Shown: in pieces, positions 9,441 to 20,250 of the stretch
Layout: the number at the start of each line of letters is the position of its first letter
Position numbering within the stretch: position 1 is the stretch's first letter
From: Erysipelotrichaceae bacterium
GTDB taxonomy: Bacteria > Bacillota_I > Bacilli_A > Erysipelotrichales > Erysipelotrichaceae
Length of the DNA: 41,931 nucleotides
Direction: 5' to 3'
Assembly: GCA_022799495.1 (NCBI GenBank)
Contig: JAAWON010000001.1
Span: 103,684 to 145,614 of the forward strand
Made by a program: the position numbers and the translations under genes
The notes under the pieces: generated by a model
The model's database searches: none
What the model was told of the DNA's origin: nothing
Seen by the model: the letters and a program-made list of their open reading frames with translations, nothing else

Positions 9441-10727
9441 ATGTTCACTAAATTATTGACAAAACTTGGTTTTACCAAAGAAGAGACCAGTTGGATTTTG
9501 TATGATGTGGGAAATAGTGCACAGGTACTGACCACCTGCACCGTCATTTTCCCCTTATTGATCGCCAAGATCACACCGGGAGATTCCAGTGTGTATGTCG
9601 GCTGGGCCAATGCGCTCTATGGCTTGGTGCTGGCACTACTTTCTCCGATCTTGGGCACGATCGCCGATTACAAGGGCAAAAAAATGAAGTTTTTCCGTTT
9701 CTTTTTGTTTTTGGGAATCGCCGCCGGCTTTGCATTATGTCTACCGACCATTGATTATATGACGATGATCGTAATCTTCTGTATTGCGATGATCGGTTAT
9801 AATGGCTCCATTATCTTCTATGATGCCTTTATTGTAGATGTATGTGAGGATGATCGGGTGGATAAGGTATCCGCCGCCGGGTATGCATGGGGCTACATTG
9901 GCTCGGTACTGCCCTTTTTGATCTTCATCTTGCCCTTTGCGGCAGTGACCCTGTTTGGCGATGCGCAAGGCAATCTTGCATTGGGTAGTTTCACTCTGAG
10001 TTATCGTATGGCCTGTGGTCTGACCATGGGTATGGCGGTGCTGTGGTGGTGGATCTATTCTCGACCGATGTTAAAGAATGTTAAACAGAAACGCTATCAT
10101 GAGGAATCTGCTCATGTTGTCCGTGATTCCTTTCAACGTTTGTGGCATACCTTTCGCGATATCAAAAAGAATAAAAATATCTTTCTGTTTTGCATATCTT
10201 ATTTCTTCTATATTGATTGCGTGAACACCGTAATCAAAATGGCAGTGTCGCTAGCGGCAGAAATGGGAATCAGCGATATCATGAGTTTAATCGTAGTCAT
10301 CTTAATCAATATCATAGCCTTCCCGGGTGCGATCTATTTCGGTCGCTTCGTGGACCGCTTTGGCTCAAAGCGAATGATTTATGCCGGAATCTTAGGCTAT
10401 TTAGGGGTAGTGGTATGCGGTGCCTTGATTCCTGTCAATGCGAATTTTATCTGGGCTGTGGCAATTTTGGTCGGACTGTTTCAAGGTGGTATCCAATCCG
10501 TATCACGCTCCTATTTTGCCAAACTAATTCCCGATAAGGCAGATGCCAACGAGTTTTTTGGGTTCTTCTCTGTATTCTCCAAATTCTCGGCCATTCTAGG
10601 ACCTGTCGCTGTCGCTATCTTAATTCAAATCACGGGGCAAACCCAATTCGGCATTCTCGGTTTGATTCCGATGATGCTAGTAGGGGCCTTCATTCTTCTA
10701 TTTGTCAAAGATCCGGAAAAAAACTAA
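9441..10727 (+). CDS. MFS transporter, UMF1/Atg22-like family
   Basis: SWILYDVGNSAQ start motif, multiple TM segments, PGAIYFGRFVDRFGSKR, SRSYFAKLIPDKADANEFFGFFSVFSKFSAILGP. Confidence 0.88.
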   Translation: MFTKLLTKLGFTKEETSWILYDVGNSAQVLTTCTVIFPLLIAKITPGDSSVYVGWANALYGLVLALLSPILGTIADYKGKKMKFFRFFLFLGIAAGFALCLPTIDYMTMIVIFCIAMIGYNGSIIFYDAFIVDVCEDDRVDKVSAAGYAWGYIGSVLPFLIFILPFAAVTLFGDAQGNLALGSFTLSYRMACGLTMGMAVLWWWIYSRPMLKNVKQKRYHEESAHVVRDSFQRLWHTFRDIKKNKNIFLFCISYFFYIDCVNTVIKMAVSLAAEMGISDIMSLIVVILINIIAFPGAIYFGRFVDRFGSKRMIYAGILGYLGVVVCGALIPVNANFIWAVAILVGLFQGGIQSVSRSYFAKLIPDKADANEFFGFFSVFSKFSAILGPVAVAILIQITGQTQFGILGLIPMMLVGAFILLFVKDPEKN

Positions 10728-10756
10728 ACAGTGAGTGAAAGCTGATCAAGTAAAAT

Positions 10757-10778
10757 AAGTGCCATTGCGGCACTTTTA
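10757..10778 (+). terminator. Short intrinsic terminator after the UMF1 transporter
   Basis: AAGTGCC-attgc-GGCACTTTTA. Confidence 0.55.
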
Positions 10779-10838
10779 TGTTGGGCTTCACCATGCAAAA
10801 GGGCTATGCTTATGCCATGTTTCCACATATCTTCTATT

Positions 10839-10870
10839 AAAAAACTGCGCTTTGTGAAGTGCAGTTTTTA
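10839..10870. terminator. Bidirectional terminator between transporter and polC
   Basis: AAAAACTGC-gctttgtgaagt-GCAGTTTTT. Confidence 0.65.
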
Positions 10871-10923
10871 TTCGATCTTTGTATCCAACGCTGATTCCTT
10901 TTAACCACATAAATTCTCTCATA

Positions 10924-13900
10924 TTAGAACAATCCCCCAAACAAGCTCATCTGGTTTTCATCCTGCATTCCATCCAGCACATGCATGTTTTCTAGTTTTT
11001 TCACCAGCGTTGCGGACAGTGCAGTACGATTCTGTAAATCCTGTTTGGATAAAAAGCCACCCTTGGCACGCGCCTCACATACCGTAACCGCAACGGATTC
11101 ACCCAATCCATCTACACTGGTAAAGGGAGGAATCAAAACATTCTTATCTTGGGGATCCGGTAAAAATTGCGTGGCATCCGAACGCATGATATCAATATTC
11201 GCAAAACGATAGCCTCGTAAAATCATCTCCAATGCAAGTTCCAACGTATTATAAATATCTTTATCCTTTTTCGTAACTTCCTTTTTCAAGATCGGATCAT
11301 CCATGCGCATTGCGATCTCATTCATTCTGGCGCGAATCGCTGCTTCTCCTTTGATCATTGTATCAATCTCATAAGCATCACAGCGTATTGAGAAAAACAT
11401 GGAGTAATAATAAATAGGATGATGAACCTTAAACCATGCAATACGAATCGCCATCATCACATAAGCAACCGCATGTGCTTTTGGGAACATATATTTGATC
11501 TTTTCACAGGACTCAATATACCAGTCCTCTACCCCATTTGCCTTCATATCCGGAATCCATTCCTTTTTCAATCCCTTACCTTTACGCACTGATTCCATAA
11601 TCGTAAAGGCCAATTTCGGCTTTAATCCCTTGTGAAGCAAATAAACCATAATATCATCACGGCATCCAATGACACTTTTCAACGTACAAATGCCTTGATC
11701 AATTAAGTCCTTTGCATTACCCAGCCATACATCCGTGCCATGCGACAAACCGGAAATCTTTAATAATTCATCAAACGTAGTCGGCTTGGTCAATTCCAAA
11801 ATGCCTCTTACAAAGCCGGTCCCAAACTCCGGCAAACCGGCCGCTCCCGTGAGTTCAGTGTTCTTTGTGGTATCAATATTCAATGCGTCAACAGAAGAAA
11901 ATATACTCATTGTGGCCGGATCATTCATCGGAATGCTTGTCACATCTATGCCACTTAAGCGCTCTAATAATTTCATCGCAGTGGGATCCACATGCCCTAA
12001 GATATCAAACTTCAATACATTGTCATGAATCTGATGGAAATCAAAATGCGTGGTTTTCCACTCTGCATAGGGGTTGTTGGCCGGATATTGAACCGGTGTA
12101 AAATCATGAACATCCAAATCAAGCGGTACCACGATAATACCTCCCGGATGTTGACCCGTTGTACGCTTTACACCCTCACATTCCTTTGCCAAATAAAGGC
12201 GCTGTGCATTACGCATAGAACCGGCCAGATTCATTTCCTCTTCATAACCCTTTACATAACCAAAAGCAGTCTGTTCCGCCACAGTGCCGATTGTGCCTGC
12301 CCGAAATACATGATCCTCGCCAAACACCTCTTTGGTATAAGCATGCGCATTGGGCTGATAATCACCAGAGAAATTCAAATCAATATCGGGGACTTTATCT
12401 CCCTCAAAACCCAGAAAGGTCTCAAAGGGAATATCGTGTCCATCTCCGCGTATAATCTCCCCACAGTTGGGACAGGCAATATCAGGTAAATCAAAGCCAT
12501 TGGGAACACTACCATCTGTATAAAACTTCACATAATGACACTTTGGACAGACGTAATGAGGCGCAAGAGGGTTGACCTCGGTAATGCCTGACATCGTTGC
12601 CACAAAGGAAGAACCGACCGAACCACGTGAACCTACCAAATAACCATCCTCATTGCTTTTCTTGACCAACAGATGTGAAATATAATAAACGACATAAAAA
12701 CCATGACCGATAATCGACTGCAATTCTTTTTCCAAACGCTGCTCAACCAGTTCAGGCAAATTCTCACCATAACGCTCATGCGCCGTTTGAAAACAGATCT
12801 CTCGCAGTTTTCGATCTGAGCCTTCAATATCCGGCGGATACAGACGGCTTTTCACCGGATAAATCACTTCGATCTGATCCGCAATGCGCTTTGTATTCTC
12901 AATGACCAATTCCTTTGCCCGCTTCGTCCAAGTAAAGGCATCCAGCATTTCTTGGGTTGTGTAAAAGTGCTGATCGGGTGCCTGAAAACGCCGCCTTTTT
13001 TCCGCATTGTAAATATACAGAGGATGGCGTACTCCGCCAATCGCCTGAGAACTGATATAGATATCTCGCGTCAATTTTTGATGCGGATGCACATAATGTG
13101 CATCACCGGTTGCGACAATCGGCTTACCCAAACGATCTGCCGCATGCATGATCGCCTTTAAAATCTCTTGTAAACGCTCATTACTGCCAATGGAATCACG
13201 TTCTACCAAATGACGATAGTTCTCCAAAGGCTGAATTTCAATATAATCATAAAAACGCATCACCTCAAGCAGAGCTTCTTCCCCACGGGTATGGGCGATC
13301 TCAAATACTTCACCGTTTAAACAAGCGGAACCGATTAACAGATTGCCATTCAAACGTCGTTTAGCGATTTCTTCACGCAGGATGCGCGGTTCAGCCACTA
13401 CGTTATTGGTCGCTTTCGCATTATAAGACAAATATTTTGTATGTGATAGTGTTACAAGTTCAAACAACTCTTTTAATCCTGCCGCATTTTTAGCTAATAC
13501 AATCGTATCTTTTTTTCGCACTTTCTTAAAACAAGATGCATCCTGCATATCCTGTAAATCCTTTAAAGTTCCAATATGACGCAAATCATTCATCATGCTC
13601 ATGAACGTATCTGCCAATACCTTGGCATCATAATCCGCACGGTGAGCGACTTCTTCATCATAGCGAATACCATAACTACGGGCAATTTGTCCTAAGCGAT
13701 AGCCACGGCGATCACTTTGTAGGGAACGCGCCAAATCCAGCGTATCAATCACCGGATTATGCAGGGGCTTTTTACCGATACGAATTAAACTGTCATTCAG
13801 GAAGTTATAGTCAAAATCCGCATTATGTGCAACAAGTATTGCATCTCCGATAAATTCCAACAATTCATCGGCACACTGCGCAAAGGTCGGCGCATTTTGT

Positions 13901-15300
13901 ACATCTTCCTGCGTGATACCGGTTAATTCAGTAGTAAACGCACTTAAGGCAACCGGTGGCTGAATGAACATCTGTAAAGATTTCACGCACTCTCTGTTTT
14001 CCATAATCTGTGCCCCAAACTCAATGATATGATCAAAGCGAGAGGATAATCCGGTTGTCTCTAAGTCAAATACACAGTATCTGCCTTTTTCTAACAACGT
14101 ATCATCCCCATTGCGTACAATCCTTAGAATTGGATCTACCATATTAAATTCTACCCCATAAATCATCTTAAAGGGATGTGAAGGATCGCGCTTTTTATTG
14201 ATCGCACTCACCGCCGCCTGCGCTTTGGGGAACGCTTGCGCCACCATATGATCCGTTAATGCGATCGCATCCATTCCCCATGCGTCAGCACAAGCGATAA
14301 ATTCCTCGATATCACAAACACCATCCATTTCCGACAGTTTGGTATGGACATGTAACTCCACCCGTTTTTCCTTTGCGTCATCATTTCGCTGTTCTTCCTT
14401 TGTCTTTGTCATCATAATTGGATCAAAGACATATTCTCGCAAATAAGTATCAAAGGTTACATTACCATAAGCAATGACATAATCCCCCTTATGAAATTCC
14501 TCACTGCTTTCCGCCTGTTTTGCATTTAAAAACTGTTTGATAATCATTGCATCCTGATCATCATGAATCCAATAACTGCGTATGACATATTGCTTATCCG
14601 GATTCTTCTTAGATCGCACTTCTTTATCTTCTCGTTCAAATAATTTACCTTTGATCGCAACTTTTTCTCTTTCTTCCTGTAAGTGAGCGATTTGCATCAT
14701 CGTATAATCATCCAAGTCCTTGTGCTTCTTTTGTTTGCGCCGATAGGGACGCTCTTTTGTTTGGGATGAGAAAGAATCATGTGCGGATGCCTCATTGACT
14801 ACCGTATGAACAATCGGAATCTCATTTTGTTTATCTTTACTTGTAGCGGCGATATGTACATTGAAAGGAATACCGCAGGATCGCAAAAAATCCACCAATG
14901 CGCCCTGATGCTGGATTGCCTCCTCCCGCATTGCCTCCTCCTCGATGGTATAAATCAAAAAAGTATCCTCCAAAGCGGGCATGCCTTGTGCAAACACCTT
15001 TTGTTCAGGATGCAGGGAAACATAATGACAGATATACTCATATACAGAAAAAATATCCGTATCTGTATGCTCACATATGATCTGTAATATCACCTCACTA
15101 CGAGTATGAATACGCAGTTTTGTTATAAATAGTTCCCATAGTGAAAATGGCAGAATATGCGCCAATCGCAAGGTTAAACTTAACGTATTGCTTGCCTTGC
15201 GGTAATGCGGTGTCATCACAAAACTTCCACCTGCAAAATAAGTGCGCTCCTCCTCATTCAAGTGCAGTCGCTGTACAAATTCTTCGATTCCCAGTTCCAT
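10924..15300 (-). CDS. polC: DNA polymerase III alpha subunit, PolC type (PHP + proofreading exonuclease)
   Basis: PHP (VELHVHTKLSEMDGVCDIEEFI), exonuclease (CVFDLETTGLSSRFDHIIEFGA), PDIDLNFSGDYQPNAHAYTKEVFGEDHVFRAGTIGTVAEQTAFGYVKGY, C-terminal clamp-binding motif QMSLFGGLF. GAGGT RBS before ATG 15300. Confidence 0.98.
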   Translation of the reverse strand: MELGIEEFVQRLHLNEEERTYFAGGSFVMTPHYRKASNTLSLTLRLAHILPFSLWELFITKLRIHTRSEVILQIICEHTDTDIFSVYEYICHYVSLHPEQKVFAQGMPALEDTFLIYTIEEEAMREEAIQHQGALVDFLRSCGIPFNVHIAATSKDKQNEIPIVHTVVNEASAHDSFSSQTKERPYRRKQKKHKDLDDYTMMQIAHLQEEREKVAIKGKLFEREDKEVRSKKNPDKQYVIRSYWIHDDQDAMIIKQFLNAKQAESSEEFHKGDYVIAYGNVTFDTYLREYVFDPIMMTKTKEEQRNDDAKEKRVELHVHTKLSEMDGVCDIEEFIACADAWGMDAIALTDHMVAQAFPKAQAAVSAINKKRDPSHPFKMIYGVEFNMVDPILRIVRNGDDTLLEKGRYCVFDLETTGLSSRFDHIIEFGAQIMENRECVKSLQMFIQPPVALSAFTTELTGITQEDVQNAPTFAQCADELLEFIGDAILVAHNADFDYNFLNDSLIRIGKKPLHNPVIDTLDLARSLQSDRRGYRLGQIARSYGIRYDEEVAHRADYDAKVLADTFMSMMNDLRHIGTLKDLQDMQDASCFKKVRKKDTIVLAKNAAGLKELFELVTLSHTKYLSYNAKATNNVVAEPRILREEIAKRRLNGNLLIGSACLNGEVFEIAHTRGEEALLEVMRFYDYIEIQPLENYRHLVERDSIGSNERLQEILKAIMHAADRLGKPIVATGDAHYVHPHQKLTRDIYISSQAIGGVRHPLYIYNAEKRRRFQAPDQHFYTTQEMLDAFTWTKRAKELVIENTKRIADQIEVIYPVKSRLYPPDIEGSDRKLREICFQTAHERYGENLPELVEQRLEKELQSIIGHGFYVVYYISHLLVKKSNEDGYLVGSRGSVGSSFVATMSGITEVNPLAPHYVCPKCHYVKFYTDGSVPNGFDLPDIACPNCGEIIRGDGHDIPFETFLGFEGDKVPDIDLNFSGDYQPNAHAYTKEVFGEDHVFRAGTIGTVAEQTAFGYVKGYEEEMNLAGSMRNAQRLYLAKECEGVKRTTGQHPGGIIVVPLDLDVHDFTPVQYPANNPYAEWKTTHFDFHQIHDNVLKFDILGHVDPTAMKLLERLSGIDVTSIPMNDPATMSIFSSVDALNIDTTKNTELTGAAGLPEFGTGFVRGILELTKPTTFDELLKISGLSHGTDVWLGNAKDLIDQGICTLKSVIGCRDDIMVYLLHKGLKPKLAFTIMESVRKGKGLKKEWIPDMKANGVEDWYIESCEKIKYMFPKAHAVAYVMMAIRIAWFKVHHPIYYYSMFFSIRCDAYEIDTMIKGEAAIRARMNEIAMRMDDPILKKEVTKKDKDIYNTLELALEMILRGYRFANIDIMRSDATQFLPDPQDKNVLIPPFTSVDGLGESVAVTVCEARAKGGFLSKQDLQNRTALSATLVKKLENMHVLDGMQDENQMSLFGGLF

Positions 15301-15480
15301 CCCATCGACCTCGTTTCTATGCATCATTTTATCATACTCCCCCTTTTAACAAAAGCAATTTATCATTTATTTCGCCATGATTGTACACAAAAGCATCTTA
15401 GTGGGCATCGTTTTCCAGCAGTCAAGAAATTACAGCACACACAACATCTTTCCTTATCAAATAGGCATTCCCTTCGAGAT

Positions 15481-15540
15481 AAAAAAACTGTAATGGAAAA
15501 GGGTAAGCAGCCAAATAGCGGCTACTGCCATTCCATTACA
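15481..15540 (-). terminator. Long-stem intrinsic terminator
   Basis: Minus strand CTGTAATGG ... CCATTACAG (9-bp outer stem, partly paired interior) followed by TTTTTT. Confidence 0.75.
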
Positions 15541-15595
15541 GGATAACTTTCATAAGGTTAACACATCGCTCATCACTGTAAATAACCTATGGCTC

Positions 15596-16516
15596 CTAAC
15601 GCAATCCACCGGTTTCGATACAAGCTTGAATGCTGAAACGCTGATCTGCGATCGCATGATTCAGTTCAGATAAATGCACCTGCAACTGATTCAACACAGT
15701 GCGTAATTGTGCATATGTTGTGTTCAACTGCTCAAATGAAGTATTGATTCGTTTGGTCAACTTCCGTTTGTCCTCTGCCTCCAGCATATAATCACTTACT
15801 TTTAACAGGAATCCTTGATCCAATGGCTGTGTTTCAATCGGTAATTCTTTGCACAGCGTATCAAAACTTTGCCATGCGCTGTTCAGTTTTGCAATTTCAG
15901 CGCTCACATCTTCTATCTCTTCTTGCGATAAGATCGGATACCATAAACTCCTTGCCTCGGTAGTATCCTCTACCAATTCATTGAGGTGATCCAAAATAAA
16001 ATTAAAGGAGGAACTCAATTTTTTACCGCTCTCATAAGCAGCCTCACATGCTTGTTTCTGAGCGCATTGTTCCTTCCACTTTGCTTCCATTTCCCGTACC
16101 GCATTCAACGTATCCATATCCAAACTCTTGCGTTTAATTTCCAATAATGCTTCATATTCCTGCGCTAAATTATCATAAGGCTTTAATTCCTGTTCCAGTA
16201 AATTCTTCTGATAGTGTAAATACTCTAAATCCTTTGCCTTTAAGTTATAATCAAGCGCAGCACGAATCAATTCGGACTTCTCTTTCTCTAAACGCAATGA
16301 ACTACGTGCAGAAAGAGTCGCGAATATGCGATTCAGCGATGCATGCTCCAAACGTTCCACATCCTCACTTTCCTTATCTAACTGTAAGGCTAAGCGTTGT
16401 AGTGTAGCACTTTCCCGCGCTACCTGCTGCGTAAGATCATTCAATTCATTTTGTAAATAGGCCTTGCGTTTTTGGCGAAACTTATTTTCAATCAATTTTT
16501 GATCAATATTTTTCAT
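15596..16516 (-). CDS. Coiled-coil protein of unknown function
   Basis: Extended heptad-like Leu/Glu/Lys-rich helices, no signal peptide. Confidence 0.75.
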   Translation of the reverse strand: MKNIDQKLIENKFRQKRKAYLQNELNDLTQQVARESATLQRLALQLDKESEDVERLEHASLNRIFATLSARSSLRLEKEKSELIRAALDYNLKAKDLEYLHYQKNLLEQELKPYDNLAQEYEALLEIKRKSLDMDTLNAVREMEAKWKEQCAQKQACEAAYESGKKLSSSFNFILDHLNELVEDTTEARSLWYPILSQEEIEDVSAEIAKLNSAWQSFDTLCKELPIETQPLDQGFLLKVSDYMLEAEDKRKLTKRINTSFEQLNTTYAQLRTVLNQLQVHLSELNHAIADQRFSIQACIETGGLR

Positions 16517-16610
16517 AAGATGCTTCCTTTCTTGATATGTTAAATAGCGCTAAACTAAGGTAGTTGATTGTGCTATATCGCCCAGTGCTTGCGTGCCGGG
16601 TGAGGTGCGC

Positions 16611-17354
16611 TTATTTCTCCACTGAAATATTAAAGTCCTTAGAGATATTGGCGCCATCGAAAATCCAGCGAATGGTGATCGGGTAAGTGCCCGAAGCCAG
16701 TTGATCGGTATGCAATAAATAGATTGTTTCCGCTTGCATCATGGAACCGCTCTTTGTGCGATTGGTTTTTTGATAACTTAGTGATAATGCATAACTATTT
16801 CCGCTCATAAAGCGCACTCGCGGTACTTCCACCGGATTATTTTCATCATATAAATAGTTGAGTTTCAACAGGATACCATTTTCACTGTTTTCTGTTTTCA
16901 TGGTGATGCCCATTACCTGAGCGATAAAGACACGAACCTCGCGCGTATCCTCACTTCCGTTGGCGAAGGTTGCTTTTAAGGTAAAAGTACACTCACCGCT
17001 GGGAAACTGATATAGGCTCTCACTCATTGAGAAAGAAGATAAATCCTTCATATCGCCGCCAATCGGCTTTTCTTCATGATACAGACGAAGGCTTGTGAGT
17101 TCTGTATCTTTGCGATCAATACTCCAAGATAAATGTACCGTGGCATCTCTTCCATACGTGCCCTCAAAACTGCGAATCACACCATCCGTATTGGGTGTAT
17201 TCTCCACCGGATCTGTTGCATCCGGGATAAAGGCTCCCGCTTGGTTGCCCTCAATCAGGCGGTAGATGCCAAAGCCGACAAAGCAGGTCAAAATAACACC
17301 AAGCAGTGTAACAAACATAGCATTTCTACGCAAAAAGGCTACCAAATTTGACAT
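16611..17354 (-). CDS. Membrane-anchored extracytoplasmic protein with beta-sandwich-like domains, unknown function
   Basis: N-terminal TM (FVTLLGVILTCFVGFGIYRLI) followed by two beta-rich segments; AGGAGG RBS before ATG 17354. Confidence 0.7.
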   Translation of the reverse strand: MSNLVAFLRRNAMFVTLLGVILTCFVGFGIYRLIEGNQAGAFIPDATDPVENTPNTDGVIRSFEGTYGRDATVHLSWSIDRKDTELTSLRLYHEEKPIGGDMKDLSSFSMSESLYQFPSGECTFTLKATFANGSEDTREVRVFIAQVMGITMKTENSENGILLKLNYLYDENNPVEVPRVRFMSGNSYALSLSYQKTNRTKSGSMMQAETIYLLHTDQLASGTYPITIRWIFDGANISKDFNISVEK

Positions 17355-17547
17355 ACACATCCTCCTGTCCCTAGCATCATTATACAATGACGGCTTGCTT
17401 TTTGCCATAGTTTTACCTGTATTTCCCGCTTCTCTATTCCCCACTGGCAATTCTTCTACATACAAGGATGTGATAGTTTGCGTTTATGAAAGGGAATATT
17501 TCAATAATAGTAGCTGGTAAATGGAATAAATGCTTTGTTAAAAAATA

Positions 17548-17574
17548 AAAAAAGCGATAGCATTTTGCCATCGC
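17548..17574 (-). terminator. Terminator of the metNIQ operon
   Basis: Minus strand GCGATGGC-aaaat-GCTATCGC-TTTTTTT. Confidence 0.8.
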
Positions 17575-17584
17575 ACCTACGATT

Positions 17585-18430
17585 TTATTTGGCCGGTACT
17601 ACAACACCGGAGAATGTCGCATCAATAAACTGCTTGATTTCTTCGCTTTTTAAAATCTCTACCAAAGCAAGTACCGCTTCATTATCCTTGTTTTCTTCTT
17701 TCACCGCAATCACATTGGCGTAAATCTGTGCTGCCTCATCGTCTTTTTCTTCTGCACAGATCTGCTTATCAATGATATTTGCATCCAATGCATAATTTCC
17801 GTTGACCACCGCAAATTTTACATCCTTTAACTTCGTTGGAATCTGTGCTGCCTCTAATTCATACAGTTCAATATCCTTTGCCTTAGATTCGATATCCTTG
17901 ATCGTCGCATTGATGCCTGCGCCCTCTTTCAACTTAATAATACCGTATTTTTCCAGCAGCAGCAATGCTCTAGCCTCGTTGGTCGCATCATTCGGTACAG
18001 CAATTTTATCACCATCTGCTAAATCATCCGCAGAGATGCTCGTCTTTCCGGCCGGATCATCCGCATAAATTCCTAATGGCTCAAAATGAACTGCGCCTAC
18101 ACTCACCAAATAGCCGTCTTTGCCACTTGCATATCCCGCATCGCTGTTATAACCATCCAAATAGGGCTGATGCTGGAAAAAGTTCGCATCTAACGAATTA
18201 TCGCTGGTAGAGGGATCCAGTGCTTTCCAATCGGTAAACTCCACCACTTCAAGGGTATAGCCTTTTTCCTTCATGTACTTCTCTGCTTCTTTCAAAATCA
18301 CCGCATGTGGTGAACTGGTTGCGCCGATCTTCAAGGTTTTGGAATTCTGATCCTTATCTGTGCTGCCGCCGCAGCCACTCAAACCTACACATAATAACAA
18401 TGCCAACGCTGACGTAATGATCTTTTTCAT
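17585..18430 (-). CDS. metQ: Methionine ABC transporter substrate-binding lipoprotein
   Basis: Lipobox LSGCGG; NlpA/MetQ pattern (IGATSSPHAVILKEAEKYMKEKGYTLEVVEFTDW, ANFFQHQPYLDGYN). Confidence 0.93.
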   Translation of the reverse strand: MKKIITSALALLLCVGLSGCGGSTDKDQNSKTLKIGATSSPHAVILKEAEKYMKEKGYTLEVVEFTDWKALDPSTSDNSLDANFFQHQPYLDGYNSDAGYASGKDGYLVSVGAVHFEPLGIYADDPAGKTSISADDLADGDKIAVPNDATNEARALLLLEKYGIIKLKEGAGINATIKDIESKAKDIELYELEAAQIPTKLKDVKFAVVNGNYALDANIIDKQICAEEKDDEAAQIYANVIAVKEENKDNEAVLALVEILKSEEIKQFIDATFSGVVVPAK

Positions 18431-18522
18431 TTTCTTTTCCTCCTGTCATTTGTTCGCTTCATCTATACAGTCGCGATCATGTACTTCCCATGATTGCGTT
18501 ATCTTCTAATCACAGAACCTAT

Positions 18523-19200
18523 CTAATGCGTAGTCTTCTTTACGATTTGATCACCGATGGTTTGAATACAGGTAATCATCAATAGAATAATCACAACCAC
18601 CACATAGGTCACATCACTCATACCACGCTGATAGCCATAACGAATTGCCATATCGCCCAATCCACCGGCGCCTATCGCTCCGGCAATTGCGGTAAGTCCC
18701 ACCAAAGAGATGAGTGTAATCGTTACGGCTCTTGCCATACCGGGAATGCTTTCGCGTAAATAAACACGCGTAATAATTTGAAAAGGCGATAATCCCATTG
18801 CCTGACTGGCCTCAATGACACCCGGATCTACTTCCGCGAGGGCGCTTTCTATCTGGCGAGAGAAAAAAGGAATCGTACCGATAATCAAAGCGGGCAGCGC
18901 ACCGGGTACACCAATTGTTGTATGTACCAGAAAACGCGTCACATTTACCAGCAGCATCATTAAAATGACAAAGGGAATCGAACGAAACAGATTTACCACT
19001 TTATCCAGCAGAAAGAAGATGATGCGATTCTCCATAATTCCGCCCTTGCGTGTAACCACCAAAGTTACCCCGAATACCAAGCCAAATAGGAAAGCCACCG
19101 CTCCGGGAATCAGCAGCATCTGCAAAGTCTGCCAAAAGCCAATCGGAAATTCATCGGCAAGCTCTACCACATTGGGAATCCAATCCATCAGCCAGCTCAT
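18523..19200 (-). CDS. metI: Methionine ABC transporter permease
   Basis: Permease with EAA-like loop (EASQAMGLSPFQIITRVYLRES); 4-bp ATGA overlap with metN. Confidence 0.93.
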   Translation of the reverse strand: MSWLMDWIPNVVELADEFPIGFWQTLQMLLIPGAVAFLFGLVFGVTLVVTRKGGIMENRIIFFLLDKVVNLFRSIPFVILMMLLVNVTRFLVHTTIGVPGALPALIIGTIPFFSRQIESALAEVDPGVIEASQAMGLSPFQIITRVYLRESIPGMARAVTITLISLVGLTAIAGAIGAGGLGDMAIRYGYQRGMSDVTYVVVVIILLMITCIQTIGDQIVKKTTH

Positions 19201-20228
19201 GACTTCATCACCTCCACTGCTACACCATTCGCTTTAAAATACGCAATCGCCTGTTCAATATTCTCCTGTTGTCCACTTAGGATAACTACCAAATCACCCA
19301 AAGGAGCGTCCTGTATGACCTCCACATTGCCGAAAATGATGCTTGTCTCAACATCCATTTCGCGCGTCACATGCGACAATAGTGCTTCCTTTGTATTGCT
19401 TGTTCCATACTTCAAATGTACCAGCCATTGTCCTTTCGCTATACGCGTAATGGGTGAATCATTCTCCAACATGGTATAGATTTTAGCGAGTGATGAAGCC
19501 GTATGGATGAAATCCTTTGTCACCTGTGCCTTGGGATTCGCAAAGATATCTACTACTCGACCTTCTTCTTGAATCACCCCATCTTCCATCACCGCTACCC
19601 GTGTGCATATCTCCTTGATAACTGCCATCTCATGCGTAATCAAGACAATCGTAATCCCTAAGCGCTGATTTACTTCTTTCAGCAGCTTCAATATAGAACC
19701 GGTAGTCTGCGGATCCAAAGCACTTGTCGCCTCATCACATAGCAACACCTTTGGATCATTGGCAAGCGCTCGGGCAATCGCCACACGCTGCTTTTGTCCA
19801 CCGGACAATTCACTGGGATATGCATCCCGCTTATCGCTCAGATCCACCAAGGCCAACAATTCATTGACCTTCTGTTCGATCGCTTGTTTGGATAAGCCAC
19901 TGTCTTTCAAAGGAAATGCCACGTTCTGGAAAACGGTGCGAGAACGCATCAGATTAAAGTGCTGAAAGATCATCCCGATCTTTTTACGCATCTGACGCAG
20001 TGCGCGATCGTTCAACTCACCCAAATTTTTTCCATCTACCCAAACCTCACCGCTACTGGGACGCTCCAATAGATTGATACAGCGAATCAAGGTCGATTTA
20101 CCGGCACCACTGAATCCAATGACCCCAAAGATTTCTCCTGCCGCAATCTTCAAACTGACATCCTTTACCGCATGAACATTTAGTTTTTTGGTTTCAAATA
20201 TTTTTGATACATGACGTAGTTCAATCAT
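19197..20228 (-). CDS. metN: Methionine ABC transporter ATP-binding protein with NIL domain
   Basis: Walker A GFSGAGKST, LSGGQKQRVAIARAL, CDEATSALD, C-terminal NIL-like domain; AGGAAGG RBS before ATG 20228 (the ORF extension upstream runs through the T-box terminator). Confidence 0.95.
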   Translation of the reverse strand: MIELRHVSKIFETKKLNVHAVKDVSLKIAAGEIFGVIGFSGAGKSTLIRCINLLERPSSGEVWVDGKNLGELNDRALRQMRKKIGMIFQHFNLMRSRTVFQNVAFPLKDSGLSKQAIEQKVNELLALVDLSDKRDAYPSELSGGQKQRVAIARALANDPKVLLCDEATSALDPQTTGSILKLLKEVNQRLGITIVLITHEMAVIKEICTRVAVMEDGVIQEEGRVVDIFANPKAQVTKDFIHTASSLAKIYTMLENDSPITRIAKGQWLVHLKYGTSNTKEALLSHVTREMDVETSIIFGNVEVIQDAPLGDLVVILSGQQENIEQAIAYFKANGVAVEVMKS

Positions 20229-20250
20229 GCGTTTGTTCCTTCCTTTCAAT

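Noticed and set aside
12025-12489. Plus-strand 154-aa ORF inside polC
   Set aside because: Antisense shadow of the strongly supported polC reading frame; no RBS or recognisable domain.
17470-17500. TAGTTTGCGTTTATG as a cre-like site
   Set aside because: About three mismatches; not distinguishable from background.
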